From NCBI RefSeq assembly GCF_032362555.1, contig NC_083506.1, positions 2,093,501 to 2,157,500 on the forward strand: a stretch of 64,000 bases of DNA, given 5' to 3'. This stretch comes from Amyelois transitella (Eukaryota; Arthropoda; Insecta; Lepidoptera; Pyralidae). Position 1 is the first letter of the stretch; every line of letters begins with the position of its first letter. The notes under the pieces were generated by a model. The model ran no database searches and was not told the origin of the DNA. It saw only the letters and a program-made list of their open reading frames with translations. Positions 21,639 through 34,299 of the stretch are shown piece by piece. The position numbers and the translations under genes are program-made.

Positions 21639-22328
21639 CTGATAAATGACATAGATGTCTGTAAATTATTTTATAACCTTTTATCAAGTGAGTAGCCGAG
21701 CGACTATAAAACCAAACCATAAATAAATGAATAATAATAGTTGCAAAAGTGGGATCCTTTAGTTTATTGACATATCATCACTCCTCTTTTCCGGCATTCC
21801 ATTACTAACCAGCACTCTTTTTCCTCATCTAAAATCGTCATTTCCTGTATTTAAATCGGATGATAATGACGTGTTCTTCCAAAACATTCCGCTGAAACAC
21901 TTGGATGCCTCCACAAAATTTTGAATCTGAAATGAGAGTAAAAGCCTAGGAGTTGTGGTGAGTAATCGATGATATAATCTGTGGAAGGATCAAACAATAC
22001 AATAGCGTCATAACACGCCTTAGTATCAGTCGCTTGTTTTGCATGACGTCAGCCAGAAACCCGCGGCCCTATAGGGCATTGGCAGTTTTTGTCTCAAGGA
22101 TTGAAAAAAAATAACCTTATAAATCACAAAAACCACACAAAAAATGTAAATAAAACAAAAGCGAAAAAAATTTTTTTTTTATGTTGGCTTTTGTGTAATT
22201 TGTTGCACCCTCCGCCACAAATACTGAGGGTCTGGGGTCCGTTTAAAAGCAAGTTCGCTCTAAAAACAATATGAGTGAAGTAAATACGTATTTATACAAA
22301 AATAAAATATCATTTTTACACTAATTGA

Positions 22329-22560
22329 CGGCCTCTGTGGCGCAGTGGTAGTACGCTTGTCTGGAGGAGGTCCCGGTTTCGAATCCCGGCCGGGGCATGA
22401 TGAGAAAATAACTTTTTCTGATTGGCCTGGGTTTTGTATGTTTATCTATATAAGTATTTTTTATAAAATATAGTATCGTTGAGTTAGCATCTCGTAACAC
22501 AAGTCTCGAACTTACTTCGAGGCTAACTCAATCCGTGTAATTTGTCCCGTATATATTTAT
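22329..22560 (+). repeat. SINE-B, tRNA-derived
   Basis: The head GGCCTCTGTGGCGCAGTGGT is followed by a small deletion before the B-box-like GTTTCGAATCC, then the usual body and a CCCGTATATATTTATT end. Confidence 0.85.
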
Positions 22561-25500
22561 TTATTTATTATTATTATTATCGAGAGAGAGGATAAAAACG
22601 TAATGTACGTTACGTATGTACGTAATAAATATCACGTGTGAAAAAAGATGCAGTATCTAAAGACTTGACCAAACTCCAACGATGACGTTGATGTCTTTTA
22701 TACGCGCGTATCAAATACTCAAATGAGGAAAAGTTAATTTCACTTCACACAGGATAAAATTCCCGATTCTAGGCGAGTGCCGATTCAAAATCGATAAATC
22801 AAATCGTCGTCGATCGTCAACGCAAGCACGTCCACTCTAGTCCACACTTCGAATCCAGAGGAAAATTTGCGTATTTAATTTTTTTTGCACGTTGGCTCTA
22901 GTGCAGGTTAAAAAATTAAACAAAAAATTTGAACATAACCTCTGCGTTTACTAACTTTATATAGTTTATTAGGTGATATAATAGTAGTAGTAGTAATGTC
23001 TGTCCCTTTTTGAACGTCGCGCTCGTGTAAGTAATTATAGATATATAAATAAATTGACTATTACAATAAACATTGTTATTTGAATTTTTCAAAACTTACA
23101 AAGCAAGTAGGTCTGGCAGGAATTTTTTTTTATAAAAGTCAGTCAAAGAGTCTTGACATTCTTCTATTTGGCAGTAACATATATTCCGAGATATACATAT
23201 GTCTTTTCGAGACTTCTTAATGTGTCTGGCCCGTAAGTGATAAAGACGTGTCGTATACATACATGTATGCAGAAATAATTTTCAGGCAGGTCCTCTTAAT
23301 ACTAACTCCAAATTTCTGACTGTAGGCCTATAAGCATCGAATGCAAATAACCCGATGTGGACAGCACAAAGAGCAGGAAAATGTCTCGTTGACGTCAAAT
23401 GACAATATGCATTGAATGGCCGCGTCGAAGACCGAGCCAGACGGGGTGGACACGACGTCACAGCACTTTTACAATTCTAATGTGAGACATGTGTATCATC
23501 ATGCAAATATTGTGTGAATCATTTATGATATTCACAGCATTTTTAAAAAACTTGGTATTTTGGGGTATGGGTTTGTATCTATAAACCTGAATTCCATGGA
23601 ATTGAAACGAGATGGTTTAATAGCTATTCAGCCAAACTTAGCATCATGAGACTAACTTGTAAAATATAAAATGTGGTATGATGTAGGGTCCTGTTGTGTG
23701 TCATATGTAAGGTGGCTACTGAATTTAATAACAATTTTTTTTCATTATCATCACCAAGTTGTGTTCAAGTTGACTCCTTGCGGTGTTCTTTAGATAAATC
23801 TGATCTCTGATGATACACGGTAAGGTTTTCAGTCAAGCCTAGTTCTAATACCTTAAATAAGTTGACAAAATTACTAGTGCTAACACAACAACTCTACAAC
23901 CCAATAGCTAGACCAGAACCAAGCCGAGAATAAATTTGCGGTTACATTTAGTTGTTTTGTAAAATCTAAGTTTTCAATAGGATAGAGTGTGTCTATTTTA
24001 ATTGAGTTTTATCAAAATTTGAAAAATTGTTTAAGCCAAATGCTCGCGATCCGTCCGAATCAATAGAATTAAATTATGTTACCAACATCGACACTCGTTA
24101 AATATCCATAATATCGACCTTACAAGAGGCGGGTTTTAAAAAATAGCTTTTAAATTAAGATCAGATATGCATACGCATGTTATCCGGACTACTAAATATT
24201 GGGAGCCGACAGATATTCAGGTGTTCGGACATTTGGCAGTCCACAGAGTGAATCAGACGTTTATGCCGACCATACTAATGACCCTATATGTTTCCGGCAA
24301 AATTCGTCCTATTCGTTTGCGAATTTGTAGTGGCTCATTAAAATTTGATAAATCAACCAACGAACTGTTTATTCTTATATAAATTTTTTTCATAGGCAAT
24401 AAATATAACACGTATTAAAATCAATTAGATTTAAAATAGTATGAAACCATTGATGATGGATGACCTTATGAAATTTTTGCCTAGAAATGGTTTTGTTTTC
24501 ATCAATATTGCAATAGGTTTTATGACATTATTCATCTATTTACTTAACACTTCATACATACACTACATACCACTGTCTTATATAAATTAGATGCCTGGAA
24601 GAGATTGTAGTGCGATAAGTCCCCCGCCTTTTGTGTAATCATAAGATATTATCTGTCATCTTGTCTTTTTAAGGTGAAATTAATTGAAAAATAAGTATAT
24701 AGATATTCCGACAACAAAAAATAACCAGCTTATTCCAAACTCAGTCTGGGATTTGGCAGGTTTTTCTTTTCTTGGTTCGTCATCTCACAGCCGAGTTATA
24801 TTGAGGTATATTTCGTAGAATGAATATTTTACATTTAAAAGAGTTTTCACGGATACAGTTCGTTGCATACTTATAGCACACATATGTACGTGTAGACTCG
24901 CAAATTTGACCGACCATTTAGCGGCGAAATGCCGTGATACAGATGGTATCACAGCAAATGGTAAACGAAGCCGAGCGATACCATCAGTTAAGCTACTACC
25001 GTCCCCAAATGTACAGCATGGACTGAATACGGAACGTGAAATATCCCGACAAACGCTCGTTTTGTGTGATAGAAGCACATATCAACACATTCAGAACATT
25101 TATTGCTATAGGACCTGGGTCATAAATGCGCCGCGCTTTTGACATACATATCGTATTTCTTATGATGTTAATATCACCTGTATTCCACCAGAATAAAATA
25201 GGATATTTTACTTCTGCATGCAAATTTTACGAATTCTCTCCTAAGTTCCTGTGACGAACATAAAGGAGTCCTCAGGCTAAAATTTTTGCAAAATTATTTA
25301 TGTACTTTTACTATATAAAGTTACTTGTTAAGCTTTTCCAAGAACGACCCATATCTAGAGGGAAAATATAACACTTCGATCTTTATCCTCTGGTTGTATC
25401 GTTTCCAAGAACATGTTTGTATTTTATAGTAAACAATGTTCTCATGTTGGGAATAAATGCATTTCAAATTGTCATGAATGAACCCTTTTATGATTCTAGG

Positions 25501-25983
25501 CATTTCAAATGATGCGAATTCGATTATACATAGTTTTTTATTGAAGAAAAATTTTATGCCAAAATCATGAGCACATAAACGTCTATATAGAGATTGATTA
25601 AGTATGGTACATAAATATTGGGTTGATAATCAAAATGGAGTATAAGCCAAAATATATCATGCTAGATTCCAAAAGAAGAAAAGAGATGTAGTGTGTTTGC
25701 ACTGGCCCAAGTTTTTGCCGCAAAAGGAACATTGTGTGAAGCTTTTTCTAACTCCCATCCCAGCTTTTTATACATGCATGTTCCCAATAGAATATCGGTA
25801 AAAAGCTATCAAATAGTAAAAAACAAAGCGGTTCACCCAAAAGCAAACGTGGCTTGCATCTCCAGGCTAGGATACCCAAATATCCAGTTCTCCATAACGG
25901 AGAAGTACGCCTGGTAAAATGACTGCCGAGACGTGCACTGTGCCTCCGTGGTTTGCATCCCAATGAATCTAGATCGTCTGGAC
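22561..25983. other. Gene-free stretch upstream of G5
   Basis: Only a SINE-A scrap (23190-23268) is recognised. Short open frames near 24.2 kb and 24.9 kb lack splice or homology support. Confidence 0.5.
23190..23268 (+). repeat. SINE-A scrap, tail end
   Basis: TCTTTTCGAGACTTCTTAAT..AGTGATAAAGACGTG with a TATACATACATG tail is an old 5'-truncated copy. Confidence 0.5.
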
Positions 25984-25990
25984 TATATAA
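25984..25990 (+). promoter_or_regulatory. TATA box of G5
   Basis: TATATAA, 78 bases upstream of the G5 start codon. Confidence 0.6.
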
Positions 25991-26061
25991 CGCCGGGTGT
26001 GTCTGAAGTCCACAATAGACTGGTAGCTGTTTATTGGACAACACCAGGTTGCGAACTTGTA

Positions 26062-27467
26062 ATGATGAAGTATTTGGTCCTAATTTGCGTGTTGTGGTTA
26101 GCCGAGGCGTACCCGACTTATCCTTATTATGGGACAGATTTGGATACATGTAAGTTATTTTTAAAATATTTGGTATAGATGTAGAAGGAAGGAATAGTTA
26201 TTTTTAAGACTAAGAGTTACGAACATCAGGAAAAAGCATAATTAAATACAATACTTTTAGTTATTCTTAAAAAATTACGAAAGATGGCTAAGGGATTATA
26301 TTTTACTGTAATTTAATTGTAAATTATTAATTTAATGTCAAAATTCTTTATAATTTCCATAATTTTTGAAATCGTTTATACCTATTTTCCTAAGTTTTTT
26401 ATAATAGCTTATGCACCATGGCGAAAATCAGCGCCTTAGGTCGCGGGCGGCTTATTTTTGACGAATCATCATGAGCGGATCATATCAACCAGATACATTA
26501 TGAAGCTGCAAAAAATAAAGATTTTGTTTGAGAGGACTATATTCTATTTTTCACGTCAATGATAGTTAAATAAATCTTGTATCAAATTCTTTAGAATCAC
26601 ATCTTTTTATTATAATTTTTATTGTTTCGCTTATTGTTGGTCTTGTTAATTATTTAAACAAAGGCCTAAAATTCCATGATATTGAACGTTTGCTTTCTTA
26701 TCATTAAAAAAAATACTAGATTTGATATTCTATTGTAATGAAATACAATTGGACAATATTCATCGGCTGGTGTAAAAAATATTATAAGAGAATTTTGTTT
26801 AGAGAACAGGTATTTTATTTATAAAATTGTTACAGTGTCTTATGGATCAAGTGACAGCTCCCGAGGCGGCATGGTCCTCAGCCGATACTACAACCCCTAC
26901 TACAACCCTCGGGCAGTAGGCGGTGGCATGGCAGCATTCATGTTCAGACAACCCGAGGAGAACCAACCGCCCTCCAGCCAGTACTACTACCCCGACAGGC
27001 GCAGACAGGTTCAACCAGAGATCAACTACCCTCCACCACAACAGAACGAAGTATTCTTTCCACAGGTCCCAGAAAAACCAATCGTAACTGAAGCGACAGA
27101 AATCGCTGATCCAACTGAGAAGACAGAACTATTTTCCACGACACTAAGGTCTACTAGTCCTGAAATATTTGAGCCTGAAATCGACGATGAAGAGGTAGTA
27201 CCGAAGCCTAAAAAGAGGGTGTCGAAGAAGAAACAAGTTAAAAGACCTGTAGACGATGAAGACGAGGAAGAAAATCAGCCAAAGATGCCTGCCGGGGCGT
27301 ATTTCCCTATGTTCTTTGGGTGGGGAGGCAGGTCTGCTGGGAGTCCGGGAGGAGCTACTGCAATAGCCAACGCTTACAGCACGGGTCGAGGAGGAGTGGC
27401 CACCAGCCACGCAACAGCATACGGGGTGCCCCAACGACCAGAACTGAGAGAGAAGTTACAGCAGTAG
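26062..27467 (+). CDS. G5: secreted Pro/Thr/Lys-Glu-rich protein with Ala/Gly tail
   Basis: Exons 26062-26149 and 26836-27467, joined in phase 1, giving about 239 aa. The signal peptide begins MMKYLVLICVLWLAEA; an alternative Met is the second codon. The mature protein opens with Tyr/Pro-rich YPTYPYYG, then RYYNPYYNPRAVGGG. A Pro/Gln/Tyr segment follows, then a Thr/Glu region with probable O-glycosylation sites, then a strongly charged block (EPEIDDEEVVPKPKKRVSKK and DDEDEEEN). It ends with AYFPMFFGWGG and an Ala/Gly/Ser/Thr motif GGATAIANAYSTGRGG. That last motif resembles the IGSSFSTGDA-x-AYG block of G1 and G2, so these genes may share ancestry. AATAAA occurs at 27975-27980, implying a ~500-base 3' UTR. 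The domain family is not recognised; a secreted matrix protein is inferred. Confidence 0.8.
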
Positions 27468-28048
27468 ATAAGATTTTAATGTAGGATGCTCCAGTAATAG
27501 AACCTAGTTATAGTTTTGTTAAGCCAAAGCCTCGATATCTTGGGAATATTAAAGTTTTAATCTTGTATCGGTCATATTAATATCGATCGGGTAAAGATTA
27601 ACCGAGTTTTGGTTCAAAACAGCGTATCAAGACAAAAAGAACACAATTTCACTATAATAGAATTTCAGCGTTATTTCCATAAAATCTGTATCAAATTTTA
27701 TGATAATGCATCGAAAAAACACAAAATAAATAATTTTGTGGTAAATAACCATTTTGGCTTTGATTGGTAATTATTATAAAGAACCTATGTCTAGCCAATT
27801 ATCAGATACAACTTAAAGTTTTATTACCTCTTTATATTAACAATGGTTCGAGCCTTTTCATTGGAATGTTAAACATACATGTAAAGCTATAAAATGTTTA
27901 TACCACGCCGTAAAAAAACTATGAAAATATGTTTTTAATCATTTGTAAATCAACAGTTACAATTAATTTTATTGAATAAAATGCTCAATATTCGTCTTTT
28001 TGTTTTATTAAACATTGCAAATATACTAAGCCACCAAGGCTATCTAAG

Positions 28049-28155
28049 TCATACAAACATATAACACAGACAGAACCAACAATCTCGAAAAGACTGAAAG
28101 ACCAGTTTATCTGGGTGACGTTATGAGAGATTCAGATTGACAGGTTGCTAGCCCA
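28049..28155 (-). repeat. SINE-A, tail half, diverged
   Basis: Reads ACAGACAGAACCAACAATCT..GAAAAGACTGAAAG..GACAGGTTGCTAGCCCA. Confidence 0.6.
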
Positions 28156-28667
28156 ACTGATAAACCAATATTCAGAGATTTTCCTTTTCTTAAAGAGCTA
28201 ACTCTTGTCGGTGGAGTTGAGTGGAGCATCGTCCATTCATCTCTTGTCTCTGTCTTTTTTTTGTTAGTATGTTGTAACATTAACTTTTCAGGGATAAATT
28301 TCAATATTACATCAAGACTTGAGTTTTATTATCACAAATAATTAATTGTACTTTAAAACGTCACATGTAGTAACTTTAGGTATTCATTTAAAACCCAAAA
28401 CAATAAAATTACAAATTTTTAACAGACGTACTTTACGGAAACTTTCAAAAATAATCTTAATTAATAATGAGGGAATCCCTGTAGGGGTTTATTCTGTAAA
28501 TTATAGTATTTTAATTGCTGCAATTAAAATATTTTGACAAACCGCATAATAACTAATGCAACATTTGTAAAAACTAACTAGAAAATAAGTTTATTATACT
28601 CAGTGTTTTTTTTAACTCTCTACCGAGGCCATTATACCAATGACTAGGTATATTGTGGTTCACTTTA

Positions 28668-28856
28668 GAATAGGAATACTCTATATTTTTCCCATGGATG
28701 CCGTAAAAGGCGACTAAGGGAAAGACTAATAAACTTGCTATTCTTCTTGTAGGCGGAGTCCTATTCTGTACCTGGCACAATCTTAATTCTATCATCAAGT
28801 CATATCTGAATGTAGCTTCTCAGTCTTTTCAAGACTGTTGGCTCTGTCTACCCCCC
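28668..28856 (+). repeat. SINE-A without head
   Basis: Starts at AATAGGAATACTC, keeps CCCATGGATG and GTAAAAGGCGACTAAGGG, and ends at CTCTGTCTACCCCC without a (TATG)n tail. Confidence 0.7.
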
Positions 28857-28899
28857 TTTCATCAGGTCGATTTCTAACCAGCGGCTTTAATATGCCCTT

Positions 28900-29040
28900 A
28901 TGGCAAGAGAAACGTCCTGACCTGAGGAAACCTGCAAATTCAGGCCATTGGACGTGTTACGGGAAACTTGGTTAGGTTCCCCAGCAAGATGTCAGATTTA
29001 AACCCATATGTTTTAGTGGATCCAATAGTCCACGTCCAAC
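28900..29040 (+). repeat. SINE-C, diverged body fragment
   Basis: GAGGAAACCTGCAAATTCAG, then GGACGTGTTACGGG, TTGGTTAGGTTCCCCAGCAA and AGATGTCAGA follow the order of the SINE-C body. Confidence 0.5.
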
Positions 29041-29439
29041 ATCATACTAATAATTGAGTAGATTGTTAGGTATTATTATTCACATAGTTACCTAAAGTAC
29101 AGTTGACCACATATAATAGTATACCACACATATCGTATGTATACTTATTTCTGTGACCCATTGTACCCCAAAAAAAAACAACAACAATAATATCAACACA
29201 AATATAATATCTACTCCGGAAAGTCCATTTAAAATCATACAACACCCGGATGTGGTTTTTTCTGCATCTATTGCACATCGTGACTGATAATTACTGATTA
29301 TTATCTCTTTACTCCATTAGCATATGAGATCGCCCATTATATTTTTATTAGATCCTGCATACAAGCTTCACTTCGGAGAATGTGGCCTATAATTGCATAA
29401 TTTAATTCCTCTTGCAGGATTCGAATATCGAACGACGAC

Positions 29440-29661
29440 GCGCAATGGTCACTCGCCAAATCTTTTATCATGTGGCAGGCTGTGATTTTGAATAAATTCC
29501 CACATCTCTCCCCCGATACATACAACTTGGGAATTTTCAAGGCAATAGTGAATAGGCATTATTTGAGTTTGCGTGCATTACGTACCTTAGGCCTCATCTT
29601 GCTTACCATCAGGCTGATTGAAGTCAAATGCACTCAACTTATTATATTTAAAAAAAGATGA
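29440..29661 (+). mobile_element. Remnant of a CR1/Jockey-type LINE ORF2 C-terminus
   Basis: The reading LSPDTYNLGIFKAIVNRHYL resembles the F-P-x-x-YN-x-x-x-FK-x-x-VN-x-x-L signature near the end of many CR1/Jockey-like ORF2 proteins. Upstream, a WNxLP-like region is frame-broken. The 3' part (CATCTTGCTTACCATCAGG) resembles common lepidopteran LINE 3' ends. The clade is inferred by eye. Confidence 0.45.
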
Positions 29662-29904
29662 GGTTCTAAATGGAAAATTTTCTTAAAAATGGAGTGCTTG
29701 CTAAAGTAACAAGAGACATTTTGGAAAGTAGACCCCGAGCCACGAAGGGTTACGGGTATAGTTGCAACTAGGAGCACGCAAAGATAAGTGAAATCAATAT
29801 AAGAAGACATCGTGCAGTGTGAAAGTGATGGTTGATGATGGCACTACAAAGTACATGGGTTCCATTCCCGCTACGGTCATGTGTGGTCATATGTATATGA
29901 CTTC

Positions 29905-29990
29905 TTTCTAAGTTACGTTAATTAGTTTGAATGTGAACCGATCTTACGGGTAAGGTAAAACTTCGCGAAGAAATCTTTACATTTGGATAA
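29905..29990 (+). repeat. SINE-C scrap
   Basis: TAATTAGTTTGAATGTGAACCG..CTTACGGGTAAGG resembles the ATGTACATTAGTTTGAA..ACCGATGCTCTTACGG core. Confidence 0.45.
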
Positions 29991-30581
29991 CAGAATGTGT
30001 GAAAAGACTTATATGATCCAATGCGTTATAGAGCTCATACAGTAATTCACTCCTGACCTCCTGACCTATCAAACGCCATTAGGACAAATATCAGAAGAAT
30101 GATGATGGTAAAGTGTGGACAAATTAAAATTGCAAAGCTGCGGGCTTATTCCAAGACATCTGCAATTAACCAGCTCGAATTGAATGTAATGATTTTTAAT
30201 TTCTTATTTTATTATTTTTCCCTAGAATATAAAATCATTCGAATTCTGCAGTTTCTTTGCTCTGTTACACAAACAAGTTTAACGCCGCCAGTTAAACTGT
30301 ATAAAGTAAGTCGTACAAAAAATATTTATAAGTATGTACTCAAATAAAAAAATGTTAACGAGATATAAACATTTTGTTTCAAGAATCGAATACACGTTTG
30401 GTATTCCCAAGGCCTCAAGTCCCGCTGAGCATAGATTTTAAGATTACGACCAGCCTAATCAGACCACAAAAAAGTTGGAGCCTTATTCACCTACTTGGTA
30501 CAACCACAGCATAAAAAGTAATTTGTTTCCCCGTATTTACGCGCGTATACTGGCCACACGTTTTCTCGATTATAATAATGA

Positions 30582-30590
30582 TATAAAAGG
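30582..30590 (+). promoter_or_regulatory. TATA box of G6
   Basis: TATAAAAGG, 52 bases upstream of the G6 start codon. It is the strongest core promoter match in the window. Confidence 0.65.
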
Positions 30591-30633
30591 ATGCTAAATG
30601 ATACATCTTTGTTAGTTAAGCTACTAAGTAGAG

Positions 30634-32492
30634 ATGAGGCAGACGATTTTAAGTGTGGCTTTGTGCTTAGCGGTAAGCTTCAGTGATGCCTCAGGTAAAT
30701 ATAAAAGATTCTTATGTTCGGCGGTTGTCTGGGTTTGATGTTAACAGGTCACGGAGGTCAGGCAGGAGTCGCTCTGTAACTTACCTGGCACACTCTTTAG
30801 ATAAAATGTACTATGCAATCTATTTGCTATCTCTTTTAGTTTTAAATTGCATAATGATGCATATTCGCATTTTGGTAATTTAAATTAAAATAAAAAACAA
30901 TAAGCCAAGCATAGTTTCAATACGGATAATACCTACTTTATTTTTAGTACCTAATTAAAATACTATAATATTTTATCCCATTGCAATTTAAATTTTAATG
31001 TCGGCTGTTGTAACTTATCGTCGATTGGTTTAAAATCTTATTTATTATTTACCTTCATTGTCTAAGTAAACAAACATATACGGGACAAATGTAGGTAACT
31101 ACTAAGCAAGCAACACTAACTTTCAAACTTTCATAATTTTCAGTAAGAATACGCCGCGGTTACGGAGGTAGCTACGGCAGCGACGGAGGCGGAGGCGGAG
31201 GAGGCGGAGGCGGTTTTGGATTCGGCGGAGGCGGTGGGTATGGCGGCGGCGGAGGAGGCGGATTCGGTGGCGGCTTCGACGGCATCCAAGAAGGCGTCGG
31301 CCAGATCTTGGGAAAAGTAAAAGAGGGATTGAGTCATCTCGGAAAAGGATTCGGCGCCGGCGGCGGGCTAGGAGGGGGTTCTGGCGGATTTGGCGGAGGA
31401 AACGAGAAAGTGATTTATACGAAATCTGAAGACGGAAACTCTGGAGGCTTCGCTTTCACTGGCACTCTTGGAGGCGGAAAAGGCGGATATGGCGGCGGAG
31501 GCGGATATAGTGGGGGAGGAGGATTGGGCGGTGGAGGAGGATATGGCGGCGGCGGAGGACTGGGTGGTGGAAGCTCTGGCGGCCATGGAGGCAGCGGCGG
31601 ATATGGCGGTTCTGGTGGCCTTGGCGGTGGAAGTGGAGGCGGAGGCGGACTCGGCGGCGGTTTTGGTGGGGGAGCTGGTGGTTCATTTGATGGAGGACAT
31701 GGTGGATCTGCCAGCTATGGAGGCTCTAGCGGCGGAAGTCATGGAGGTGGCGGTGGACTCGGAGGAGGTTATGGCGGAGGAGCTAGTGGCTCGTTAGGTG
31801 GAGGTCATGGTGGATCTGCTGGATTTGGAGGTTCCAGCGGTGGAAGTCATGGAAGTGGCGGTGGGCTTGGAGGTGGATACGGTGGAGGCGGCAGTGGACA
31901 TGGCGGATCCGCTGGCTTTGGAGGTTCTGGAGGTTTAGGAGGTGGTAGCGGACTTGGTCATGGAGGCGGTTATGGTGGAGGCCAAGGAGGCTCTGGTGGT
32001 CATGGGGGTGGCGCTAGCCTCGGATTGAGTATTGGGAATTCTCTTGACCATGGCGAATCTGGTGGTTCAGGGGGCTTAGGGGGAGGCCATGGCGGAGGAG
32101 GAGGCTTAGGCGGTGGATACGGCGGCGGCGGAGGATCTAGTGGTGGTCTTATTTCCGGAGGTGGGATTGGAGGTTCTGGAGGATTCGGAGGAAGCCATAG
32201 TGGTGGTTACGGGGGTGGCTTAGGAGGTGGTGCTGGCGGAGGTTTAGGTTCAGGCCATGGTGGTTCCGGGGGCTATGGGGGTTCTGGTGGAGGCCATAGT
32301 GGTGGTTACGGGGGTGGCTTAGGAGGTGGTGCTGGGGGTGGTTTAGGTTTAGGCCATGGCGGCTCCGGTGGTTCTGGCGGATGTAGCGGTGGTTGTGGGG
32401 GTTCCACTGGGGGCTATGGGGGTTCCAGTTCTTTTGCATCAGCCAGTGCTAAAGCCTCCGCATCAGCCAGTTCCGGTAGTTACGGAAAGTAA
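30634..32492 (+). CDS. G6: large glycine-rich secreted protein
   Basis: Exons 30634-30694 and 31144-32492, joined in phase 1 (donor G|GTAAAT, acceptor attttcag), giving about 469 aa. The signal peptide is MRQTILSVALCLAVSFSDA. Mature sequence: a short basic start (VRIRRGYGG), a Gly-rich block, then an amphipathic segment at about residues 66-91 (GIQEGVGQILGKVKEGLSHL). A NEKVIYTKSEDGNSGGFAF stretch follows, then over 300 residues of GGLGGG, GGYGGG, GGHGGSGG and GGFGGS repeats. The C-terminus leaves the glycine pattern: SSFASASAKASASAS..SYGK. AATAAA is at 32599-32604. Such glycine-rich repeats occur in insect cuticle, silk and egg-coat proteins; the tissue cannot be read from sequence. Near-identical blocks around 32160-32340 show recent internal duplication. 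All antisense open frames here are shadows of the repeat. Confidence 0.85.
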
Positions 32493-32647
32493 TGAGGAAA
32501 TACCGAATTTGTGATTTGAAATGTGATTATGACATTGATGTTCTCATGTTAGTGAAACTATCTTTTAAGTACATACCTACCTATTTATATGTTTGTTTAA
32601 TAAAATATTAGTCATTTTTGTATTAATTATTTGTTTATTAAAACATA

Positions 32648-32757
32648 TCATAACATAACATATAGTCACAAATATATCCCTTGCTGGGTAGACAGAGCCA
32701 ACAATCTCCAAAAGACTGAAAGGCCGCGTAAAGAATAAAGACGTGATTATATGTATG
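32648..32757 (-). repeat. SINE-A chimera with inverted end
   Basis: Starts as a minus-strand tail (AACATATAGTCACAAATATATC..AGACTGAAAGGCC), then flips to a plus-strand tail (AAAGACGTGATTATATGTATG). The arrangement is like twin-priming inversion. Confidence 0.6.
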
Positions 32758-32761
32758 TCTT

Positions 32762-33075
32762 CTTCCTCCTGACTTTAGTTCCAGTTGCATCCTCACAACT
32801 CTGGAGAGGAGCCCGGGGTAGGCCTTTGATCATAGATAAAAGATTGAGTGAATCAGGTTTTAACGTAAAGCGACTCTGATCTGAGCTCCGCAACCACTGC
32901 AGGGAAGCCCGACCCATGATGTGTATGTTTCCTCACGATGTTTTCCCTCAACTAATGTACATAACTTTGAAATAAATCTTTGTAACATGGCCGAAGTGGG
33001 ATTCGAACCTGTGCCTTTAAGCGCATCACGCATTTTAACCGGCACCTTACCGATTCAACCAGCGACGCTCCAGAC
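32762..33075 (-). repeat. SINE-C, most complete copy
   Basis: On the minus strand it begins with a tRNA-like head, A-box region TGGTTGAATCGGTAAGG and B-box GGTTCGAATCC. The body ATGTACATTAGTTGAGGG, ACATCGTGAGGAAACA, GCAGTGGTTGCGGAGCTC follows, and it ends CTAAAGTCAGGAGGAAGAAG. This copy defines the family locally. Confidence 0.75.
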
Positions 33076-33769
33076 ATGATTATATGTTTGTATGTATGTT
33101 TTATGTCATCTCGAGTCAATCACTCCACCTTGCTTACATATTGTACGATTTATTATTATGATGATTTTTTTCTACTGATATTTGTACTAAAAATTTTCAT
33201 TTGATAGTATTTTTCTATTTAATTAATTTTTTTTTTTTCAACAGTTTTATTTTGACTGGCTTTGGATATTATGTCTGTCAATCTGTAATTTTTTTAATGA
33301 ATAAATAAATGAATATAAGTAACTCTACGAGTCATGAGAAGGTTTGAAAAGCTTTGATAGACGAAATTAATTTTTTGGCATCTACTTTAATATCTTTGTT
33401 ATAAAAATGCTTCCTAATGCCTAAGATTAGACCAATATATTTAGAATAGTTCTAAATCTGCTGGAGACCGCACGGCCAAACTGCATCTCAATAATAATAC
33501 GTTATGATGCTTTTTATAGATACTTAATTACAAATACAGTGTTTTTACTGTAGAATAAAACATGGAATCCTTGTGACCTTCAACTTAGACCTTCATTAGT
33601 TGCCAACTGTAACTTATGTACTTATACCTATATCTACAACCTAACAAATACTTATGAGCAAGGTTTGAATTAATTTTATTCATAGCAATTAATCGAGACA
33701 ATAAAGTGTTTCCGTAAGTACCTTAATAGTGTGTCATTGTAGAAATGAAGAACTAATTGTCTACCTATA
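33076..33769. other. Unassigned AT-rich DNA
   Basis: No gene or repeat recognised. Confidence 0.5.
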
Positions 33770-34008
33770 AAAAAGAAATACGAACAATCCATCTCTTTCC
33801 TATGTGTATCGTAAAAGGCGACTAAGGGATAGGCTGTTAAACTTGATATTCTTCTTTTAGGCGATGGGCTAGCAACCTGTTACTATTTGAATCTTAATTT
33901 ATACTAGTCCTAACAGCTGAACATGGACTGTCAGTCTTTCAAGACTGCTGGCTCTGTCTACCCTGCAAGGGATATATAATGGTTATATGTATATGTATCA
34001 TGTATGTA
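33770..34008 (+). repeat. SINE-A without head
   Basis: From the AAAAGAAATACGAACAATCC region to GGGATATATAATGGTTATATG with a degraded (TATG)n tail. Confidence 0.75.
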
Positions 34009-34299
34009 TAAATAAGCAACCTGAAAATCGACTGAAAAATTATCTCGAATTACCTTTTTTCTGTCCACGACTAAGTATCAATTACTAACTGAGACATTTT
34101 ACACTTCAGTGCAATGTTAGTGGTACCTAAAATCTTGCAAATTATTTCAATAAGCCTTTGAAACGCCCACTGGGAATTCGTGTACGTATTGTAGAATTCA
34201 CGCGAACAGGCAACTCTACTCATATTTTAATGTCAGGGGCTATCTTTGGTCATATAGTCATATTAGTGTGAACTTTTGAAACATGTTATTTATTTATAT

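Larger units (their letters stand above)
28156..30581. other. Gene-free stretch between G5 and G6
   Basis: Holds one SINE-A (28668), two SINE-C pieces (28900, 29905) and a LINE remnant (29440), annotated separately, and otherwise AT-rich DNA. I see no exon with both splice sites. Confidence 0.5.

Noticed and set aside
24167-25142. Possible small genes near 24.2 and 24.9 kb
   Set aside because: No signal exon, splice pair or familiar motif, and open frames on both strands overlap. Treated as chance.
25748-26149. 133-residue minus-strand open frame over G5 exon 1
   Set aside because: It is antisense to the TATA box and signal exon of G5, with no start context, splice sites or recognisable motif.
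31368-32439. Long open frames antisense to or out of frame with the glycine-rich exon of G6
   Set aside because: Simple GGN repeats open several frames at once. Only the frame with the signal peptide, phase-1 splice and non-repeat C-terminus makes sense.
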